Below are positions 61,576-64,000 of a stretch of DNA of 64,000 nt, one piece after another. The DNA lies in assembly GCF_900101995.1 (NCBI RefSeq), contig NZ_FNAS01000002.1:156105-220104 (forward strand), in the 5' to 3' direction. A program made the translations under genes and the position numbers. The stretch is from Riemerella columbipharyngis. Its GTDB lineage: Bacteria > Bacteroidota > Bacteroidia > Flavobacteriales > Weeksellaceae. Numbering within the stretch: the stretch's first letter is position 1; each line of letters starts with the position of its first letter. Under the pieces are notes generated by a model. It had not been told where the DNA came from. It saw only the letters and a program-made list of their open reading frames with translations, and searched no databases.

Positions 61576-62133
61576 TTATTGTCTTTTCCAGCAATCTGAG
61601 GTATGGTCATCTACTACGCCCACAGCCTGCATATAGGCATATACAGTAGTAGACCCCAAGAAACGAAAGCCTCTTTTTTTCAAGTCTTTGGCAATCTTGT
61701 CCGAAAGCTCGGTAGCCGATGGAATTTCGGATATTGTTTTGAAATGATTTTTTATAGGCTCTCCCCCTACGAATTGCCATAGATACTCCGAGAAACTACC
61801 AAACTCACGCTGTACTTGCTGAAACTTTTCGGCGTTGTTGATTACCGCAGAAATCTTCCCCTTGTGTCGGATAATTTTTTCGTTACTCAATAGCTCCAAG
61901 ACTTTGTTCTCCGAATAGCGGGCTATCTTCTTATAATCAAAGCCATCAAAAGCCTCTCGGAAATACTCTCTTCTCTTGAGAATCGTAAGCCAGCTAAGCC
62001 CTGCCTGAAAGCTCTCCAACACCAAAAACTCAAACAGTTTGGTATCTTCATAGACAGGTATGCCCCACTCTTCATCGTGATAGGCTTGGTACAGTATATC
62101 CTTTGTACACCACGCGCATCGTTTAGTTTCCAT
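61576..62133 (-). CDS. tag: DNA-3-methyladenine glycosylase I
   Basis: 185 aa from ATG 62133 (METKRCAWCTKDILYQAYHD); the longer frame would run through the csp terminator. It removes 3-methyladenine from alkylated DNA. The zinc-binding Cys/His residues of the Tag family are present: CAWC, YHDEEWG at the start and HTSDCWK at the end. The YHDEEWGIPVYEDTKLFEFL and SFQAGLSWLTILKRREYFR strings are diagnostic. It follows the cold-shock gene after a terminator. Confidence 0.94.
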   Translation of the reverse strand: METKRCAWCTKDILYQAYHDEEWGIPVYEDTKLFEFLVLESFQAGLSWLTILKRREYFREAFDGFDYKKIARYSENKVLELLSNEKIIRHKGKISAVINNAEKFQQVQREFGSFSEYLWQFVGGEPIKNHFKTISEIPSATELSDKIAKDLKKRGFRFLGSTTVYAYMQAVGVVDDHTSDCWKRQ

Positions 62134-62154
62134 ATTTTTTACTCTGTGCAAATC

Positions 62155-62193
62155 TAATAAAAAAGAGACTCCTGCAAAATACAAAAGCCTCTT
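62155..62193 (-). terminator. Terminator of the cold-shock gene
   Basis: Minus-strand arms AAGAGGCT (62193-62186) and AGTCTCTT (62170-62163), one G-U pair, then a T run, just before tag. Confidence 0.65.
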
Positions 62194-62217
62194 CTAATTT
62201 TTTATAAATTGAATGAA

Positions 62218-62409
62218 TTAAGCCAATCTTACATTCACGGCATTGATGCCTTTTTTACCCATTTCTGTTTCGTATGTTACCTGGTCGTTTTCTCTCACTC
62301 TGGTTGTTAATCCTGAGCTGTGTACGAAAACATCATCTCCGCCATCGTTAGGGGTTATAAATCCGAATCCTTTTGTTTCGTTAAAGAATTTTACTGTTCC
62401 TTGTTTCAT
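62218..62409 (-). CDS. Cold-shock-domain protein (CspA family)
   Basis: 63-aa single OB-fold nucleic-acid chaperone. RNP1 [14 protein letters not shown] and RNP2 DVFVHSSGL are complete, and the start [18 protein letters not shown] is the family standard. It binds single-stranded RNA and DNA; in other species members are cold-induced or constitutive. The upstream 200 bp have no clear -7 box; a long leader is possible. Its terminator lies directly before tag. Confidence 0.95.
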   Translation of the reverse strand: MKQGTVKFFNETKGFGFITPNDGGDDVFVHSSGLTTRVRENDQVTYETEMGKKGINAVNVRLA

Positions 62410-62600
62410 TTTGTAAAAATTAAAATTATTATTCTTCTTTTCTAATTAGTGCAATAGATTGTGGTAAAAACTGAAAAGAAGTAAAAGGAAAATAATATTC
62501 AAGAAACTAAAAATCAGAAATCGACAAAAATCTTCTGCCTGTAATTACTTGGCAAATGTAAGCAAAACTTTTCAAACTACCGCTTATTTTTTATTTTTTT
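62410..62600. other. Long leader region upstream of the cold-shock gene
   Basis: No coding frame seen. In other bacteria csp leaders are long and structured; no specific hairpin could be argued here. Confidence 0.35.
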
Positions 62601-62726
62601 TTAAAGCTCTATACCAAACAATGTCAAATATTCAGACCATTTTTTCTCAAATTCTGTTTTTTTTTCTTTGTTAATGAAATCATTGATATGATTAACCAAA
62701 ACATCATCTGAGTAAATGTCTTTATA
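62601..62726 (-). pseudogene. 3' fragment of a lost gene
   Basis: One open minus-strand frame of about 41 codons ends TAA 62601: YKDIYSDDVLVNHINDFI, then KEKKTEFEKKWSEYLTLF and GIEL. It has no start codon and is preceded by a stop. The helical, charged composition looks coding. Family not recognised. It sits between csp and the serine recombinase, at the edge of the mobile region. Confidence 0.4.
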
Positions 62727-62866
62727 TTAAATGGGCTCAAGGTTAGATGCTAAATTTATAACAACATTTTAACTTAACATAAATATATAATGAAAATATC
62801 TATTTTTGCTTTACGAAAATATTTATTTAAAATCTGATAAATACATTTTCATTAAATTTTCAATCT

Positions 62867-63472
62867 ATGAAGCAAGTTATAGCTTATCTAAGAGTGTCAT
62901 CTGAAGAACAAGACTTAGATAAAAACAAATATGAAATATTAAACCTTGCCAATGAAAAAAATTTGGGTAAGGTAAATTTCATAGAAGAAAAAATATCTGG
63001 AAAGGTACATTGGAGAAAAAGAAAAATAGGAAATATTTTAGATTCTCTAAAAACAAGGGATACTATTTTACTTAACGAATTTTCACGACTTGGTCGGAGT
63101 ATGTTGGAATGTATGGAAATATTATCTATTGCGATGCAAAAGGGTATAAATATTTATACCGTAAAAGGGAACTGGCAATTGGATAATAGCATTCAAAGTA
63201 AAATAATGGCTATGGTATTCTCTATGGCATCGGAAATTGAGAGGGACTTGATTTCGAAGAGAACCAAAGAAGCTCTCGTCGTAAAAAAAACCAAAGGAAT
63301 TAAACTAGGAAGACCTAAGGGAATAGGAAAAAGTAAACTCGATGTTTATAGAGAAGAAATCGAAGCTCTGCTAAAAAACGGCTCTACGAAGAAGTTTGTA
63401 GCCTCAAAATACGGAACTACTCCGGCAAACTTATTTAACTGGCTCAAAAAAAATAACATTCAAATCAACTAA
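62867..63472 (+). CDS. Serine recombinase (resolvase/invertase family)
   Basis: 201 aa. N-terminal catalytic domain: AYLRVSSEEQDLDKN with nucleophile Ser10-11 region, LNEFSRLGRSMLECMEIL, and the E-helix SMASEIERDLISKRTKEAL. A C-terminal helix-turn-helix DNA-binding domain follows from about residue 145 (GRPKGIGKSKLD, then STKKFVASKYGTTPANLFNW). Size and motifs match Tn3-type resolvases and Gin/Pin invertases, not large integrases. It acts on paired res or inversion sites; imperfect inverted repeats lie downstream. Confidence 0.9.
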   Translation: MKQVIAYLRVSSEEQDLDKNKYEILNLANEKNLGKVNFIEEKISGKVHWRKRKIGNILDSLKTRDTILLNEFSRLGRSMLECMEILSIAMQKGINIYTVKGNWQLDNSIQSKIMAMVFSMASEIERDLISKRTKEALVVKKTKGIKLGRPKGIGKSKLDVYREEIEALLKNGSTKKFVASKYGTTPANLFNWLKKNNIQIN

Positions 63473-63474
63473 TT

Positions 63475-63531
63475 GCATATTTATTTGTACAAAACTACTT
63501 ATTTTTGCATAAACAAATGTGCAATATGATA
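63475..63531. repeat. Imperfect inverted repeat downstream of the recombinase, possible res-like site
   Basis: TGCATATTTATTTGTAC (about 63475-63491) and GCATAAACAAATGTGCA (about 63515-63531) are complementary at 13 of 17 positions. Such sites can serve as recombination targets, but a random AT-rich match cannot be excluded. Confidence 0.3.
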
Positions 63532-63712
63532 GAAATATTTTATACCTTTAAAATTATCTATTTCAATTTTACTAAAAGCCATATTTTGTACATTATAAAA
63601 GATAAAAGTAGTTGTTTTCTCTAATAGGCAGTTAAAAATATTTACATAAATAAATAAACATTATATTTGTTTATATAAAATGTTTTTGGTCGTGCTTCCC
63701 AAAGTATGATAT

Positions 63713-64000
63713 TCAAATCCATCCAAAATTGATGTAGAAAAAGATGATTTCAAAGGCTTTGATATGGTTTTCTAACTTTTTTGAAAAACAGAAAGTTTTC
63801 CGAACCGCTCGACGTATTCGATGCCTTAAAAGAGTATTGTTTCCCTCAATATTGGTGGTGTTTTTTTTTACCAATTTTATACCTACTTCCTTGAAAAACA
63901 GAAACAAAAGCCTCTCAATTGTCCGTACAAATCTCATCAAAACTCACGCCCAATTTCTTCAATTTTTCACGAAGTTTTTGAGCTGTTTTTATGTCTCGTT
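63713..64000 (-). pseudogene. IS1-family transposase, broken (partial, runs off right edge)
   Basis: The C-terminal frame (63713-63940) reads KKNTTNIEGNNTLLRHRIRR, AVRKTFCFSKKLENHIKAF and EIIFFYINFGWI, matching IS1-family transposases of Bacteroidetes. The upstream frame reads AQKLREKLKKLGVSFDEICT, then DN-stop where DNW is expected (TGG to TGA), then EAFVSVFQGSRYKIGKK. The two frames meet at a run of nine A (63852-63860), where eight would restore the frame. At least one nonsense change and one frameshift therefore inactivate this copy. The left IS end is probably near 63680-63712. The 5' part lies outside the window. Confidence 0.75.

Noticed and set aside
63527..63625. 32-codon plus-strand ORF after the serine recombinase
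   Set aside because: Extremely AT-rich, no promoter or motif; the frame is not distinguishable from chance.

Overview
The window is chromosomal DNA of a low-GC member of the Bacteroidota, class Flavobacteriia, most likely family Weeksellaceae (a Chryseobacterium/Riemerella/Bergeyella-type organism). This placement is my inference. It rests on the acpP-fabF-rnc-IPExxxVDY-pyk order, short arginine decarboxylase, type IX secretion (T9SS) C-terminal sorting domains, VGINTDTP-type secreted proteins, fused alpha/beta E1 dehydrogenase, and many TAnnTTTG -7 promoter boxes with few Shine-Dalgarno sites.

Layout. 1-1635: partial fused 2-oxoacid dehydrogenase E1. 1951-3859: a lipoprotein operon facing a doubly frameshifted XRE regulator with a palindromic operator. 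3901-9162: housekeeping genes (fabG, ZIP transporter, engB, hydrolase, tsaB, yraN), with an orphan T9SS domain stuck to the end of yraN. 9217-13104: flippase, pdhB, and a eukaryote-like fused UMP synthase. 13132-19086: a sigma factor with a membrane partner, then the rimP-nusA-infB operon behind a promoter-proximal terminator. 19435-24951: topoisomerase IV parE and parC, separated by two small accessory genes. 24962-29885: rhomboid protease, then the acpP-fabF-rnc-pyk operon. 30855-34373: two envelope proteins, then rpsA behind a structured leader. 34648-40569: a MarR-controlled beta-oxidation operon. 40681-40767: tRNA-Ser(GGA). 41269-45097: arginine decarboxylase, then an ECF sigma / single-TM / outer-membrane operon. 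45141-50050: an accessory island with a two-gene restriction-modification system lacking a motor subunit, a nested 63/21-bp tandem repeat and gene remnants. 50092-62409: giant T9SS subtilase, prfC, lipoprotein, ffh, J-domain protein, tiny Cys-rich ORF, FISUMP-domain protein, tag and a cold-shock gene. 62601-64000: gene remnant, serine recombinase and a broken IS1-type transposase.

How it works together. Most of the window is core metabolism and gene expression: fatty-acid synthesis (fabG, acpP, fabF) and degradation (marR operon), translation (rimP, nusA, infB, rpsA, prfC), protein targeting (ffh, T9SS cargo) and DNA topology. The accessory content lies at 1.9-3.9 kb, 21.3-22.4 kb, 45-50 kb and after 62.5 kb, where broken genes, repeats and mobile-element remnants cluster. 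The candidates most worth follow-up are the nuclease-methylase/HsdS pair with its repeats, the UMP synthase fusion, and the RNA or DNA control elements at rimP, rpsA, marR and the ECF operon.

All coordinates and motifs were read by eye. No database search, alignment or folding program was run.
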